Assembly: GCF_008630635.1 (NCBI RefSeq)
Contig: NZ_CP043869.1
Span: forward strand, 3,175,001 to 3,232,500
DNA: 57,500 bases
Source: Neptunomonas concharum
GTDB lineage: Bacteria; Pseudomonadota; Gammaproteobacteria; Pseudomonadales; Balneatricaceae
Reading direction: 5' to 3'
The position numbers and the translations under genes were made by a program. Under the pieces are notes generated by a model. The model saw only the letters and a program-made list of their open reading frames with translations, ran no database searches and was not told where the DNA came from. Positions 36,185-46,286 of the stretch are shown here, in pieces. The number at the start of each line of letters is the position of its first letter. The first letter of the stretch is position 1.

Positions 36185-36193
36185 AAAACACAA

Positions 36194-36460
36194 TTAGCGA
36201 CGTAGACCCAAACGGCCAATCAGCGCCAGGTAACGATCTGCATCATTCTTTTTCAAGTAATCCAGCAGCTTACGACGCTGGTTAACCATACGAATCAAAC
36301 CACGACGAGAGTGGTGATCGTGTTTATGCGCTTTGAAGTGCCCTTGCAGACCTTCAATATTCGCGCTCAGCAGAGCAACCTGTACTTCTGTAGAACCCGT
36401 ATCAGCTTCGCCACGTCCGAAGTCAGCAACGATCTGAGCTTTCTGTTCAGCTGTTAACAT
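36194..36460 (-). CDS. rpsO: 30S ribosomal protein S15
   Basis: 88 residues, normal length after Met removal (E. coli 89 with Met). S15 binds the central domain of 16S rRNA early in 30S assembly. Recognisable segments are [47 protein letters not shown] and the C-terminal [13 protein letters not shown] 131-base gap upstream (to truB) contains short stems such as CAACC/GGTTG that may serve S15 autoregulation, but no pseudoknot could be established by eye. Confidence 0.97.
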   Translation of the reverse strand: MLTAEQKAQIVADFGRGEADTGSTEVQVALLSANIEGLQGHFKAHKHDHHSRRGLIRMVNQRRKLLDYLKKNDADRYLALIGRLGLRR

Positions 36461-36591
36461 GTGTTTTTCTCCAGTTTCAATATGCAGACAACCATTGAGG
36501 TTGCAGGATTAATGGACACGGTGAACCGAGCATATTTTCAGTTCATCGTCGTGAGCTGGCAACGAAGGGGAGCTACCAACTCGCTCAGAGA

Positions 36592-37542
36592 TTATGACTG
36601 GGTCGACAATAGACGCCGGGAAACCAGTCGCTTATCCTGAGTAATTTCTGCTATTCCGATAAATTTTTCGGAACCCTTCTCTACGAGTCGAACAAGTGAT
36701 TGCGGCTCATCATCGACAACGATAACAATCCCGTTTCTCACCAGACGGCACTGCTCTTCATCTAATTGAATCACAGGCACATCATTAATTGCTGACCAAG
36801 CGGGTAATAATAACGCATCCAGACGGTTTTGTATGCTTTCTAGCGGCTCATTCTCTCGCTTCATTTCAGCCATAGAGCGTAACTGCTCCAGCGTCATCAT
36901 CTGGTCTGCTTTGTAAGGCCCTGAGTCTAATCGACGCAGTGCCTGCACATGTGCACCGCAGCCTAACAGCAACCCTAAATCTTCTACAATAGACCGGATA
37001 TAAGTGCCTTTTGAGCAACGAATATCCAAATCAACCTCATCGCCACGAAAATCAAGGAGATGGATCTCTCTGATAATCACCGTTCGGGGTTTAACTTCTA
37101 CCTGAACGCCTTGACGAGCCAGCTTATAGAGCGGTTGACCATTATGTTTGAGGGCTGAAAACATCGAGGGAACCTGTTCAATCTCTCCGCTGAAGTGTTC
37201 GTCCAGCAGCGCTTGTATTCGCTCCTTTGTAACATGCTCCCCAATCACCGCCGTCGCAATCACCTCACCGTCAGCATCACTACTATCGGTACGGACGCCT
37301 AACTTCGCAGTGGTAATGTAACGCTTATCCGCATCTAATAAAAACTGTGAAAATTTGGTTGCTTCGCCAAAAGTAATTGGCAGCATACCCGTAGCCAAAG
37401 GATCTAGCGCACCCGTGTGACCAGCTTTCGCCGCACCATAAATGCGCTTAACCCCCTGTAGAACATAGTTTGAACTAACGCCCTGTGGTTTATCGAGCAG
37501 GAATATACCATCCACAGGACGACCCTTATGACGTCGCCCCAC
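36592..37542 (-). CDS. truB: tRNA pseudouridine(55) synthase
   Basis: 316 residues. It modifies U55 in the T-loop of all tRNAs. The catalytic aspartate is D47 in GHTGALDPLATGMLP; KRYITTAKLG, FSALKHNGQPLYKLARQG and RCSKGTYIRSI follow in the expected order, and the C-terminus has a PUA-like domain. The start is GTG (37540-37542), two bases after the rbfA stop, with AAGGAA upstream, so it is translated together with rbfA. Confidence 0.96.
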   Translation of the reverse strand: MGRRHKGRPVDGIFLLDKPQGVSSNYVLQGVKRIYGAAKAGHTGALDPLATGMLPITFGEATKFSQFLLDADKRYITTAKLGVRTDSSDADGEVIATAVIGEHVTKERIQALLDEHFSGEIEQVPSMFSALKHNGQPLYKLARQGVQVEVKPRTVIIREIHLLDFRGDEVDLDIRCSKGTYIRSIVEDLGLLLGCGAHVQALRRLDSGPYKADQMMTLEQLRSMAEMKRENEPLESIQNRLDALLLPAWSAINDVPVIQLDEEQCRLVRNGIVIVVDDEPQSLVRLVEKGSEKFIGIAEITQDKRLVSRRLLSTQS

Positions 37543-37544
37543 CG

Positions 37545-37931
37545 TTATTCCTTCTCTTTTTCCCGCAATTCACGCGCTGCTTTTTCAATTAAGCTATGTA
37601 GGTGGCGGCCACGCTCTATGCTTGCATCAAAATGAAAACGCAACTGAGGCATCACTCGCAACTTGATTTTCTTTGCTAGTTCATGCCGCAGAAAGCCTGC
37701 CGCGCTACGCAGCACCTCAAGAGAAACGGCTACCGCATCCTCCTGAGTCTGCTCACCAATTGGCAATACCGTAATATAAACATCAGCATAGCCAAGGTCT
37801 TTTGCTACCTTGACATGACTGATCGTTACCATCCCCATACGAGGATCTTTAACTTCAAACTGGATCAGCTGAGCCAGATCTTTTTGCATCTGGTCAGCTA
37901 TCCGTTGAGTTCGACTGAATTCCCGTGCCAT
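37545..37931 (-). CDS. rbfA: 30S ribosome-binding factor A
   Basis: 128 residues, single KH-like domain. A late 30S maturation and cold-shock adaptation factor. Recognisable segments are RTQRIADQMQKDLAQLI at the start, DPRMGMVTISHVKVAKDLGYADVYITVL in the middle, and LRHELAKKIKLRVMPQLRFHFDAS near the end. It lies between infB (9-base gap) and truB (2-base gap), which is its standard place. Confidence 0.96.
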   Translation of the reverse strand: MAREFSRTQRIADQMQKDLAQLIQFEVKDPRMGMVTISHVKVAKDLGYADVYITVLPIGEQTQEDAVAVSLEVLRSAAGFLRHELAKKIKLRVMPQLRFHFDASIERGRHLHSLIEKAARELREKEKE

Positions 37932-37940
37932 AGCGCTCCG

Positions 37941-40484
37941 TTAAAGTGTGCGCTGAACTTCGACGGTCGAGAATACCTCGATCTGATCGCCGACTTTCAC
38001 ATCGTTATAGTTTTTGACCCCGATACCGCACTCCATACCTTGACGAACTTCACTCACAGCATCTTTAAAGCGGCGTAGGGATTCCAATTCACCTTCGTAA
38101 ATAACAACGTTGTCACGCAATACACGGATCTGCTTATTACGATATACCGTACCATCCACAACCATACAGCCTGCGACCAAACCGAGTTTTGGCGAGCGGA
38201 AGACATCACGTACTTCTGCAATACCAACGATCTCTTCACGGAACTCAGGCGATAGCAGCCCTGACATCGCTTGCTTCACATCATCGATAATGTCGTAAAT
38301 GACGCTGTAGTAACGTAATTGAATGCCTTCACGATCAACAATAGCTTTGGCTTGAGCATCAGCTCGCACGTTAAAACCAACAATCAGTGCAGATGATGCT
38401 AGTGCAAGGTTAGCTTCAGTTTCTGAAATACCACCAACACCGCTGGAAACGATAACCACTTTCACTTCATCAGTAGAAAGCTCTTCGAGTGCGTTCGTTA
38501 ACGCTTCTAATGAACCGCGCACATCGGCTTTAAGTACGATATTCAAGTTCTTAACTTCACCTGCTTCCATATTGGCAAATAGGTTTTCCAGCTTAGATGC
38601 TTGCTGACGCGCCAACTTAACTTCACGATATTTTCCTTGACGGAACAACGCAACTTCACGCGCTTTTTTCTCGTTAGTTACCATGGTGAATTCATCACCT
38701 GCTGCTGGCGTACCATCTAAGCCTAAAATTTCAACAGGGATCGCAGGGCCAGCTTCATCTACAGGATTACCGTTTTCATCCAACATGGCACGAATTCGGC
38801 CGTAGTGAAGACCCGCTAACACGATATCGCCTTTACGCAATGTACCGGTCTGAACCAGTAGCGTAGCAACAGGACCACGCCCTTTATCAAGACGAGACTC
38901 TACAACTACACCTTGACCCGGTGCACTTGGCACAGCTTTAAGCTCTAGTACTTCAGATTGCAGAAGCACCGCTTCCAACAGTTCATCAATACCTTCACCT
39001 GTTTTGGCGGACACGTTGATGAACTGGACATCGCCACCCCATTCTTCCGGGATAACATCACGCTGAGCTAATTCGTTTTTAACTCGATCAGGATCTGCAT
39101 CTTCTTTATCTATTTTGTTAACCGCGATAACCAAAGGTACGCCTGCTGCTTTCGCATGCTGCACGGCTTCCTCAGTCTGCGGCATGACACCATCATCAGC
39201 CGCTACCACAAGAATAACAATATCCGTTAACTTAGCACCACGTGCTCGCATCGCAGTAAACGCCGCGTGACCTGGTGTATCCAAAAAGGTAACCATGCCA
39301 TTATCGGTTTCAACATGATAAGCACCGATATGCTGTGTAATACCACCGGACTCACCCGCAGCGACACGTGTGCGACGGATATAGTCAAGCAATGAGGTTT
39401 TACCATGGTCAACATGACCCATCACGGTAACGATAGGTGCACGTTCTTGTTCGTCACCTTCTGCGCCCTGCATACTTTCCAGCAACGCCTCTTCAATTGC
39501 ATTCTCTTGAAGTGGCTTAGCAACATGCCCCATCTCTTCAACAACCAATACGGCGGTATCTTGATCAATAACTTGGTTAATGGTCGCCATAGCGCCCATT
39601 TTAAACATAACTTTGATCACTTCAGCCGCTTTAACGGTCATTTTCTTCGCAAGTTCAGCAACAGTGATACTCTCAGGAATACTGACTTCATGCACTTTCG
39701 GCGCTTGAGGCTCAGTAAATCCATGGGCATTATCATGCTTAGGTGCTGACTTTCGACCTTTAGATGCATTTCTTGAAATTTTACCGCCGCGGCGCTCGCC
39801 GCCATTTTCAGAAAATCCACCACGCCCTCCCCCGCGGGAGTTTTTAGTAGGCTTTTTATCTTCACCTCTAAAGGCGCGTTTTTTATTGTCTTGATCTTCC
39901 ACTTTTTTCACCGGCTTACTTGGTGCTGCAGCAGGCTTAGCCTCAGGGGCTTCCTTAACGGACGGAGCCGCAACAACTTCAACTTTTGCCTTTAATTCAG
40001 CCTCTTCCTTGGCTTTTTGTTCAGCAGCTTCGCGTGCTTTCTGCTCAGCTTCTTTTTGTGCAGCTGCCTCTTGCTTTAGTCGCTCTTCTTCTAAGCGCTG
40101 CTGCTCTTCTGCTGCTTTACGTGCAAGCTCTTCCGCCTCTAGCGCTTCTTGAGTTTTAGACTCGCCTTCAACTTCAGAACGTTTAACATAAGTGCGGGTT
40201 TTACGGACTTCTACGTTAACCGTTTTCTTCTTGCCCGACGCACCAGCAACTTTGAGCTGAGAGGTTGTCTTACGCTTCAAAGTGATTTTTTTAGGTGAGG
40301 TGACGCTTTCATCCTCTTCACCGTGTGAACGTTTAAGGTGCGTTAGGAGCGTTTGGCGCTCTGATTCAGAGACCATTGATTCTTCTTTTTTACCTGCGAT
40401 TCCCGCTTCCTGCATCTGCGCTATCAAACGCTCAACGGGAACACCAACCACATCGGCAAGTTGTTTAACAGTGACTTCTGCCAT
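37941..40484 (-). CDS. infB: Translation initiation factor IF-2
   Basis: 847 residues. GTPase that brings initiator fMet-tRNA to the 30S subunit. An N-terminal IF2_N helix domain is followed by a long charged Ala/Glu/Lys coiled stretch (about 110-200) and a Gly/Arg-rich basic stretch, then a second IF2_N (about 268-320). The G domain has GHVDHGKT (356-363), DTPGH (402-406) and NKID; domains II-IV follow. It is somewhat shorter than E. coli IF-2 alpha (890), mostly in the N-terminal linker. A GAGGAG ribosome-binding site precedes the ATG. Confidence 0.97.
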   Translation of the reverse strand: MAEVTVKQLADVVGVPVERLIAQMQEAGIAGKKEESMVSESERQTLLTHLKRSHGEEDESVTSPKKITLKRKTTSQLKVAGASGKKKTVNVEVRKTRTYVKRSEVEGESKTQEALEAEELARKAAEEQQRLEEERLKQEAAAQKEAEQKAREAAEQKAKEEAELKAKVEVVAAPSVKEAPEAKPAAAPSKPVKKVEDQDNKKRAFRGEDKKPTKNSRGGGRGGFSENGGERRGGKISRNASKGRKSAPKHDNAHGFTEPQAPKVHEVSIPESITVAELAKKMTVKAAEVIKVMFKMGAMATINQVIDQDTAVLVVEEMGHVAKPLQENAIEEALLESMQGAEGDEQERAPIVTVMGHVDHGKTSLLDYIRRTRVAAGESGGITQHIGAYHVETDNGMVTFLDTPGHAAFTAMRARGAKLTDIVILVVAADDGVMPQTEEAVQHAKAAGVPLVIAVNKIDKEDADPDRVKNELAQRDVIPEEWGGDVQFINVSAKTGEGIDELLEAVLLQSEVLELKAVPSAPGQGVVVESRLDKGRGPVATLLVQTGTLRKGDIVLAGLHYGRIRAMLDENGNPVDEAGPAIPVEILGLDGTPAAGDEFTMVTNEKKAREVALFRQGKYREVKLARQQASKLENLFANMEAGEVKNLNIVLKADVRGSLEALTNALEELSTDEVKVVIVSSGVGGISETEANLALASSALIVGFNVRADAQAKAIVDREGIQLRYYSVIYDIIDDVKQAMSGLLSPEFREEIVGIAEVRDVFRSPKLGLVAGCMVVDGTVYRNKQIRVLRDNVVIYEGELESLRRFKDAVSEVRQGMECGIGVKNYNDVKVGDQIEVFSTVEVQRTL

Positions 40485-40507
40485 ATTGGTATATCTCCTC
40501 CGTTGAA

Positions 40508-41998
40508 TTAGGCTTCATCCGCGAACCATGGTGCACGCGCAGTCATGATTAACTCTGCAGCCTTTTCTTCGTTCATACCTTCAATCTCAAGAAGTTCTTC
40601 AACAGACTGCTCTGCCAAGTCTTCCATGGTAATCACGCCTTTAGCCGCCAGCAGGAACGCTAAGTGCCGTTCCATACCTTCCATTTCCAGCAGATCATCC
40701 GCTGGTTCGGATTTCTCGAGCTGCTCTTCGTTGGCTAGTGCCATATTCAATAGAGCATCTTTTGCACGAGTACGAAGCTCATTTACTATATCTTCATCAA
40801 AACCGTCGATTTGTAGCATCTCATCGACTGGTACATAGGCTATTTCTTCAAGCGTACTAAAGCCTTCTTCTACTAAAACTTCAGCGACATCTTCATCTAC
40901 ATCCAGATGCTTCACAAACACATCCATAACAGAGCCAATCTCTGACTGCTGTTTCGCAGCGGCATCTTCCTCAGTCATTACATTGAGTTCCCAGCCTGTC
41001 AGCTCAGACGCTAAACGCACATTCTGTCCGTTACGCCCAATGGCCATAGCCAAAACCTCTTGAGCAACCGCAACATCCATTGAATGACTCTCTTCTTCTA
41101 TCACGATAGAAGCGACATCTGCAGGAGACATTGCGTTAATAACTAACTGCGCAGGGTTGTCATCCCACAAAATGATATCGACACGCTCACCACCCAGCTC
41201 ATTAGACACTGCCTGAACACGTGCGCCACGCATACCTACACAAGCACCTACAGGATCAATACGGCCATCGTTGGTCTTCACTGCAATTTTCGCACGAGAG
41301 CCTGGATCACGAGCAGCCGCACGAATCTCAATAACCTCTTCGGATATTTCCGGAACTTCTATACGGAAAAGCTCAATCAACATCTCTTCACAGGTTCGAC
41401 TCAAAATCAGTTGTGGCCCACGCCCTTCAGCACGCACTTCCGTCAATACCGCACGTACTCGGTCACCCATACGAAACATTTCACGGGGCAACACGTTATC
41501 TCTAGGTAATAAAGCTTCGGCATTGTTACCTAGGTCTACGATAATATTATCGCGTGTAACTTTTTTGACACTGGCCGAGATCAACTCTCCTAGGCGCTCT
41601 CGATAAAGTTCAACAACTTTTGTCCGCTCTGCTTCACGTACTTTCTGTACGATCACTTGCTTGGCGGTTTGTGCGGCAATACGTCCAAAAGCGACAGACT
41701 CAACCTGTTCTTCATAAATATCACCTGGCTTTAGTGCAGGATCAATCTCTTCAGCTTCTTGCAGGGTCAACTCAGTCCCCAGTAAGGGAACGTCATCGTT
41801 ACTTACCACTTTCCAACTACGGAAAGTTTCGTAGCCGCCCGTCGCGCGATCAATAACCACACGAATTTCGGCATCTTCGTCATAACGCTTTTTAGTTGCT
41901 GTTGCCAATGCTAGTTCAATTGCTTCGAAAATGACGTCTTTCGCAACGTCCTTTTCATTAGATACCGCTTCTGCAACCAGTAGGATCTCTTTATTCAT
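40508..41998 (-). CDS. nusA: Transcription termination/antitermination factor NusA
   Basis: 496 residues. It binds RNA polymerase and modulates pausing, termination and antitermination. N-terminal domain ([20 protein letters not shown]), S1 domain (about 135-200), KH1 and KH2 ([27 protein letters not shown]) and two C-terminal acidic helix-hairpin repeats (about 360-420 and 435-490) as in E. coli. It sits between rimP and infB in the conserved operon. Tandem terminators upstream of rimP offer a target for NusA autoregulation, as described for E. coli. Confidence 0.97.
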   Translation of the reverse strand: MNKEILLVAEAVSNEKDVAKDVIFEAIELALATATKKRYDEDAEIRVVIDRATGGYETFRSWKVVSNDDVPLLGTELTLQEAEEIDPALKPGDIYEEQVESVAFGRIAAQTAKQVIVQKVREAERTKVVELYRERLGELISASVKKVTRDNIIVDLGNNAEALLPRDNVLPREMFRMGDRVRAVLTEVRAEGRGPQLILSRTCEEMLIELFRIEVPEISEEVIEIRAAARDPGSRAKIAVKTNDGRIDPVGACVGMRGARVQAVSNELGGERVDIILWDDNPAQLVINAMSPADVASIVIEEESHSMDVAVAQEVLAMAIGRNGQNVRLASELTGWELNVMTEEDAAAKQQSEIGSVMDVFVKHLDVDEDVAEVLVEEGFSTLEEIAYVPVDEMLQIDGFDEDIVNELRTRAKDALLNMALANEEQLEKSEPADDLLEMEGMERHLAFLLAAKGVITMEDLAEQSVEELLEIEGMNEEKAAELIMTARAPWFADEA

Positions 41999-42031
41999 GC
42001 TACTGCCTCGCCTATTCCTCGAAAGTGCTTC

Positions 42032-42487
42032 TTAAAACTGTGGAACAACCTGCGCCCTGTCGATTAAATCAATCGGCAACAAGAACTCTTCATCATCCAC
42101 AACCAGCAAAATATCGTCCCCTTCGACCCCATTAAGAACGCCTTTAAAATTGCGTCGTCCTTCAAATGGAATACGAAGTTTGATTTGTACTTTGTTGCCC
42201 TGATAAGCAGCAAACTGTTCTAATTTAAATAGAGGCCTATCCATACCAGGAGATGAGACCTCTAAAACATATTCACCACTAATTGGGTCTTCTACGTCCA
42301 GAATACCGCTTATTTGATGGCTTACCGCAGCGCAATCATCAACACTTACACCATCTTCTTTATCAATATAGATGCGTAATGTGCTATGCCTTCCCTGTGA
42401 TATATAGTCCACCCCCCAAAGCTCACACCCCAAAGAGTGCACAATAGGCTCTAACATATCCTGTATTAACTTCAGCTTCGCTGACAC
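42032..42487 (-). CDS. rimP: Ribosome maturation factor RimP
   Basis: 151 residues from GTG 42487 ([16 protein letters not shown]), with GGGGTTGG just upstream, matching the E. coli length of 150; the longer frame from 42541 would run through a terminator hairpin and is rejected. RimP assists 30S assembly. Core motifs are [42 protein letters not shown] and [15 protein letters not shown]. It is the first gene of the rimP-nusA-infB cluster, 28 bases after the second of two terminators. Confidence 0.95.
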   Translation of the reverse strand: MSAKLKLIQDMLEPIVHSLGCELWGVDYISQGRHSTLRIYIDKEDGVSVDDCAAVSHQISGILDVEDPISGEYVLEVSSPGMDRPLFKLEQFAAYQGNKVQIKLRIPFEGRRNFKGVLNGVEGDDILLVVDDEEFLLPIDLIDRAQVVPQF

Positions 42488-42514
42488 TAACCAACCCCAA
42501 TAACATTTAGCAGA

Positions 42515-42543
42515 AACAAAAAATGGGCCCATTGGACCCATTT
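42515..42543 (-). terminator. Second terminator in the rimP leader
   Basis: On the minus strand AAATGGG (42543-42537) pairs with CCCATTT (42527-42521) around a 9-base loop, followed by a U-run (TTTTTTGTT). It lies 28 bases before the rimP GTG. The loop can alternatively pair (ATGGGCCCAT), which could give a competing fold. Confidence 0.8.
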
Positions 42544-42570
42544 CTGAAAAATAAAAATCACATACCTACG

Positions 42571-42592
42571 AAAAAGCCCCTTAAAAGGGGCC
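42571..42592 (-). terminator. First terminator after initiator tRNA
   Basis: GCCCCTT (42576-42582) and AAGGGGC (42585-42591) form a perfect 7-bp stem with a 2-base centre; on the minus strand it is followed by TTTTTC. It begins 11 bases after the CCA end of the initiator tRNA. Together with the hairpin at 42515 it forms a tandem terminator before rimP. Confidence 0.85.
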
Positions 42593-42602
42593 TTCGAGAA
42601 TA

Positions 42603-42679
<77 letters not shown>

Positions 42680-42731
42680 TCAGAAACAGGGGCATATTAT
42701 ACATACAATATACTCCCGCTGCAAACAAATA

Positions 42732-42817
42732 TGGTGCCCAAGGCCGGACTCGAACCGGCACAGCCGTAGGCCACTACCCCCTCAAGATAGCGTGTCTACC
42801 AATTCCACCACTTGGGC
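42732..42817 (-). tRNA. tRNA-Leu (GAG)
   Basis: 86 bases including encoded CCA. Acceptor stem GCCCAAG/CTTGGGC, D-arm with GGTAGACAC, anticodon loop CTTGAGG giving anticodon GAG (reads CUC/CUU), a long type II variable arm (about GTGGCCTACGGCTGT) and T-arm GCCGGTTCGAGTCCGGC. It lies between secG and the initiator tRNA, as leuU does next to secG in E. coli. Confidence 0.97.
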
Positions 42818-42845
42818 ATAAACTTTAACAACAGATATTAAAAGA

Positions 42846-43202
42846 TCACTCGGTTTTGGGTATATCTGTTTCTGCAGCACTTGGAGCCTTTTCAGCCTCA
42901 AGAGCCGGCAACGCTGAACTCTCTTCGATCACTTCAACAGAAGGTATTCCAGCATTACCAACAGATGCGGCTTGCTGCTTAGCGTACACAGCCAAAACAA
43001 AGCTTGTTACAAACAAGCCTGTTGCCAAAACCGCTGTCATACGGCTCAGGAAATTACCTGTACCCTGGCTTCCAAACACGGTTTGAGAAGCTCCGCCACC
43101 AAACGCAGCACCCGCTTCAGCACCTTTACCCTGTTGAAGCAATACTAGAGCAATAATGCCAGCAGCAAGCAACACATGCGAAGCAAGAACAAGAGTTTCC
43201 AT
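42846..43202 (-). CDS. secG: Protein translocase subunit SecG
   Basis: 118 residues from ATG 43202 with AGGTGG eight bases upstream; an in-frame GTG at 43214 is rejected. SecG is the small inner-membrane subunit of SecYEG. Two transmembrane helices (about 4-22 and 51-70) flank the conserved cytoplasmic loop LLQQGKGAEAGAAFGGGASQ TVFGS, and a Pro/Ala/Glu-rich tail follows. It starts directly after the tpiA stop (TAATATG) and is co-transcribed with tpiA and the two tRNAs downstream. Confidence 0.95.
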   Translation of the reverse strand: METLVLASHVLLAAGIIALVLLQQGKGAEAGAAFGGGASQTVFGSQGTGNFLSRMTAVLATGLFVTSFVLAVYAKQQAASVGNAGIPSVEVIEESSALPALEAEKAPSAAETDIPKTE

Positions 43203-43203
43203 A

Positions 43204-43971
43204 TTATTTACCACCTACTATAGCGTTTGCACAATGATCGCAAATCACCAAAAATTCTTCTAACTTCAATGAAGCCCCGCCAACGAGGCCCCCATCAATA
43301 TCTGCCTGCGCAAAGATCTCAGCAGCTGTACTAGCACTTACACTACCACCATATAAAATGGAGACATTCTCAGCAGCTGTTTCTCCCGCCAGTTTCACCA
43401 AAAGCGAGCGAATAAGCGCATGAACCTCTTGGGCCTGTTGTGGCGAAGCGGTCTGCCCCGTACCAATAGCCCAGACTGGCTCATATGCAACAACAAGAGA
43501 ACCAAACTCCACTACATCTAATAGACTGGTTCCCGCTAAAACTTGTGCTGAAATTACCTCTTCCAGCTTTCCAGAAGCTCTTTGCTCTAACGTTTCTCCA
43601 ACACACAGAATTACTTTCAGATCACAATCAATAGCTGCTTTGACCTTCTTTGCAATCTGGCCATCAACTTCTGACAATAACGCTCTGCGTTCAGAGTGAC
43701 CAACCAAGACATATTTACAGCCTACGTCTTGAAGGATCTTCGGGGATAACTCACCCGTATAAGCACCCGAGGTTTCAAAGTAAACATTCTGAGCGCCAAC
43801 TTTTGCGCCTTTAATCTGACTAGATACAGTCAGCAAATAAGGGGCAGGCGGACAGATTACAACATCAATAGCATCAGGTAATACAGCTCGATTTACACCA
43901 GAAACGAAGTCATTAGCAAACTCTAGACTCCCGTTCATTTTCCAGTTACCAGCGACTATTTTCTGACGCAT
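43204..43971 (-). CDS. tpiA: Triosephosphate isomerase
   Basis: 255 residues from ATG 43971; the extra N-terminal codons from 43986 are not typical. It interconverts DHAP and glyceraldehyde-3-phosphate. The substrate residues are in AGNWKMNG, the electrophilic histidine in LVGHSERR and the catalytic glutamate in VAYEPVWAIGTG; the phosphate-binding YGGSVS and GGLVGGASL segments are present. It lies between glmM and secG, the classic order. Confidence 0.96.
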   Translation of the reverse strand: MRQKIVAGNWKMNGSLEFANDFVSGVNRAVLPDAIDVVICPPAPYLLTVSSQIKGAKVGAQNVYFETSGAYTGELSPKILQDVGCKYVLVGHSERRALLSEVDGQIAKKVKAAIDCDLKVILCVGETLEQRASGKLEEVISAQVLAGTSLLDVVEFGSLVVAYEPVWAIGTGQTASPQQAQEVHALIRSLLVKLAGETAAENVSILYGGSVSASTAAEIFAQADIDGGLVGGASLKLEEFLVICDHCANAIVGGK

Positions 43972-44009
43972 TGCCACCCTCCACAAAAGAGGCGCAGATA
44001 TTAACCGAG

Positions 44010-45365
44010 TTAGTCCTGGGTGACAAGCGCTTCTAAAGCATTTCTTACCTCTTCAGCTAGCTCTTTACAAAGTTTTTCAATAAAGCACTTATCTTCGCCT
44101 TCAATCATAACGCGCACAACAGGCTCCGTACCAGAAGGCCTTAGCAATACCCGACCAGAATCACCTAATTGAGATTCTGTATCTTTTACAGCGCTTTGAA
44201 CAGCATCAACCCCCCTCAGATCAACTCTTTTGGGCATTTTTACATTAATCATAACTTGCGGCAGCTTACTCATCCCGCACTTCAAATCATGTAGTGACTT
44301 GCCTGTTTCACGCATCGCTCTAAGCACCTGCAGGGCCGATATGATACCATCACCGGTACTGGTGAGATGGCGACAAACTATATGCCCGGAACTTTCTCCG
44401 CCTAGGATCCAGTCTCGTTCAGCCAAAGCCGCCATAACATAGCGATCACCAACATCGGCACGAATAAAAGGCACGCTCATCTCATTCATTGCTCTTTCAA
44501 ACCCGAAGTTGGTCATCAATGTGCCAACCACGCCTCCGGATAAAGCTTCTCGTTCATGCATTCTCTGCACAATAATGAAGAGCACTTCGTCTCCATCGAT
44601 TACTTCGCCTAAATGATCCACCATGATCAAGCGATCGCCATCGCCGTCCAGCGCAATACCTAAGTCAGCTTTTTCCGCCACGACAACCTTTTGAAGTCGC
44701 TGTGGTGCAGTTGCACCACACGCTTCGTTAATATTGAGACCATCAGGCGCGGAAGCTACTTCAATAACGACGGCCCCTAACTCCCTAAGCACCTCAGGAG
44801 CCACATGGTAAGTAGCACCATTGGCACAATCCAACACAATTTTCAGCCCACTCAGACTAAATCCCAACGGCACCGTAGATTTACAAAACTCAATATATCT
44901 CCCCGGAGCATCGGGAACTCGACGAACTTTGCCTAAGCTGGCAGAGTCCACTGTTGTCATGACCAGATCCATCTGTGCCTCTATTGCGTGCTCTAACGCG
45001 TCCGGAAGTTTAGTGCCTTCTGTAGAGAAAAACTTAATGCCATTATCGCCAAATGCATTATGGGATGCCGAAATAACAATCCCTGCATTCGCCTGAAATG
45101 TTCGTGTCAAATAGGCAATTGCCGGAGTAGGCATTGGTCCTGTTAACAGAACATCAACCCCTGCTGCCGACAATCCAGCTTCTAATGCAGATTCAAACAT
45201 ATATCCAGAAATCCGCGTATCTTTGCCAATCAGGATTTTACTATGCCCCTCTCGAGCAAACACCTTACCTGCCGCCCAACCCAACTTCAGCATAAAATCC
45301 GGCGTAATCGGAAACTGCCCTACTTTTCCACGAATACCATCTGTCCCAAAATACCTTTTACTCAT
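44010..45365 (-). CDS. glmM: Phosphoglucosamine mutase
   Basis: 451 residues. It converts glucosamine-6-phosphate to glucosamine-1-phosphate for UDP-GlcNAc and wall synthesis. The phosphoserine is S101 in [19 protein letters not shown], the magnesium loop is [13 protein letters not shown], and GGESSGHI (sugar-binding) and [12 protein letters not shown] (phosphate-binding) follow. The N-terminus [13 protein letters not shown] is diagnostic of GlmM. It overlaps the folP 3' end by 8 bases, the usual folP-glmM pair. Confidence 0.97.
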   Translation of the reverse strand: MSKRYFGTDGIRGKVGQFPITPDFMLKLGWAAGKVFAREGHSKILIGKDTRISGYMFESALEAGLSAAGVDVLLTGPMPTPAIAYLTRTFQANAGIVISASHNAFGDNGIKFFSTEGTKLPDALEHAIEAQMDLVMTTVDSASLGKVRRVPDAPGRYIEFCKSTVPLGFSLSGLKIVLDCANGATYHVAPEVLRELGAVVIEVASAPDGLNINEACGATAPQRLQKVVVAEKADLGIALDGDGDRLIMVDHLGEVIDGDEVLFIIVQRMHEREALSGGVVGTLMTNFGFERAMNEMSVPFIRADVGDRYVMAALAERDWILGGESSGHIVCRHLTSTGDGIISALQVLRAMRETGKSLHDLKCGMSKLPQVMINVKMPKRVDLRGVDAVQSAVKDTESQLGDSGRVLLRPSGTEPVVRVMIEGEDKCFIEKLCKELAEEVRNALEALVTQD

Positions 45366-46218
45366 AACTTACCCGCTTTTCTTGCATTACAGACTCAGTC
45401 ATTCTGACAACATCGACAGTTTCGGCTATATCATGCACCCGGAGTATTTTAGCGCCTTTCATGACCGCAATAGCCACCGTTGCCAACCCCCCAGCCAAAC
45501 GCTGATCAACTTCCTTATCTAGCACGCCAGCTATCATACTTTTCCTAGATGTGCCTACCATTAGGGGCAACCCAATCGTATTCAGTTGTTCCAAACGATT
45601 CAGCAGCGTCAGATTATGCTCCAAGGTCTTACCAAATCCAAAACCAGGGTCCAATATGATACGATCTTTTGGGATACCCGCTTGCATACAAGCTAAAATG
45701 CGCGCCTCAAGAAAAGCTGCTACGTCGGGGAGAATATTCTCATATTCAGGGTGCTCCTGCATGGTTTCAGGGTTCCCCTGCATATGCATGAGGCATACGG
45801 GCAGTCCCACTTCGACTGCAGCTGCAAGCGCCCCGCTCCGCGTCAAAGCACGCACATCGTTAATTAAACCCGCACCGTGGGAAGCCGCTTCTGTAATCAC
45901 TTGTGCAGAGCTACTATCTACTGATATTACAATATCCAGCTCTTTGTTTAGCACCTCGACCACCGGCAATACTCTGTCAAGTTCCTCTTGTAGAGATACG
46001 GTTTGTGCACCAGGGCGAGTCGACTCTCCTCCTACATCAATAAGGGTCGCACCTTCATCCACCATCTCAGCGGCTTTTACCAGAGCCCTGTCAACAGAGA
46101 GTTGAGACTTACTATAGAGGTTTCCACCATCGGAGAATGAATCAGGAGTAACATTCAGAATACCCATGACATGGGCATGATTTAAGTTAAGTGCTTTTTT
46201 ACCACATTGTAGCTGCAT
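45358..46218 (-). CDS. folP: Dihydropteroate synthase
   Basis: 286 residues, TIM barrel. It joins para-aminobenzoate to the product of FolK; this is the sulfonamide target. Motifs: [27 protein letters not shown], the pterin-binding DPGFGFGKT and the C-terminal [14 protein letters not shown]. Overlaps glmM by 8 bases. A terminator separates it from ftsH upstream, so ftsH and folP are probably only partly co-transcribed. Confidence 0.96.
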   Translation of the reverse strand: MQLQCGKKALNLNHAHVMGILNVTPDSFSDGGNLYSKSQLSVDRALVKAAEMVDEGATLIDVGGESTRPGAQTVSLQEELDRVLPVVEVLNKELDIVISVDSSSAQVITEAASHGAGLINDVRALTRSGALAAAVEVGLPVCLMHMQGNPETMQEHPEYENILPDVAAFLEARILACMQAGIPKDRIILDPGFGFGKTLEHNLTLLNRLEQLNTIGLPLMVGTSRKSMIAGVLDKEVDQRLAGGLATVAIAVMKGAKILRVHDIAETVDVVRMTESVMQEKRVSYE

Positions 46219-46236
46219 GATTTTCTACCAAAAACA

Positions 46237-46269
46237 AAAAAGACCGGATGTAGCACACCCAGTCTTTTT
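46237..46269 (-). terminator. Intrinsic terminator between ftsH and folP
   Basis: On the minus strand AAAAAGACTGGGTG pairs with CATCCGGTCTTTTT through about 14 pairs (two G-U) around a 5-base loop, followed by U-rich sequence. It lies 18 bases past the ftsH stop and 19 before the folP start. In this family of operons such a signal usually reduces, without abolishing, read-through. Confidence 0.85.
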
Positions 46270-46286
46270 ATACTCAAACTACCAAA

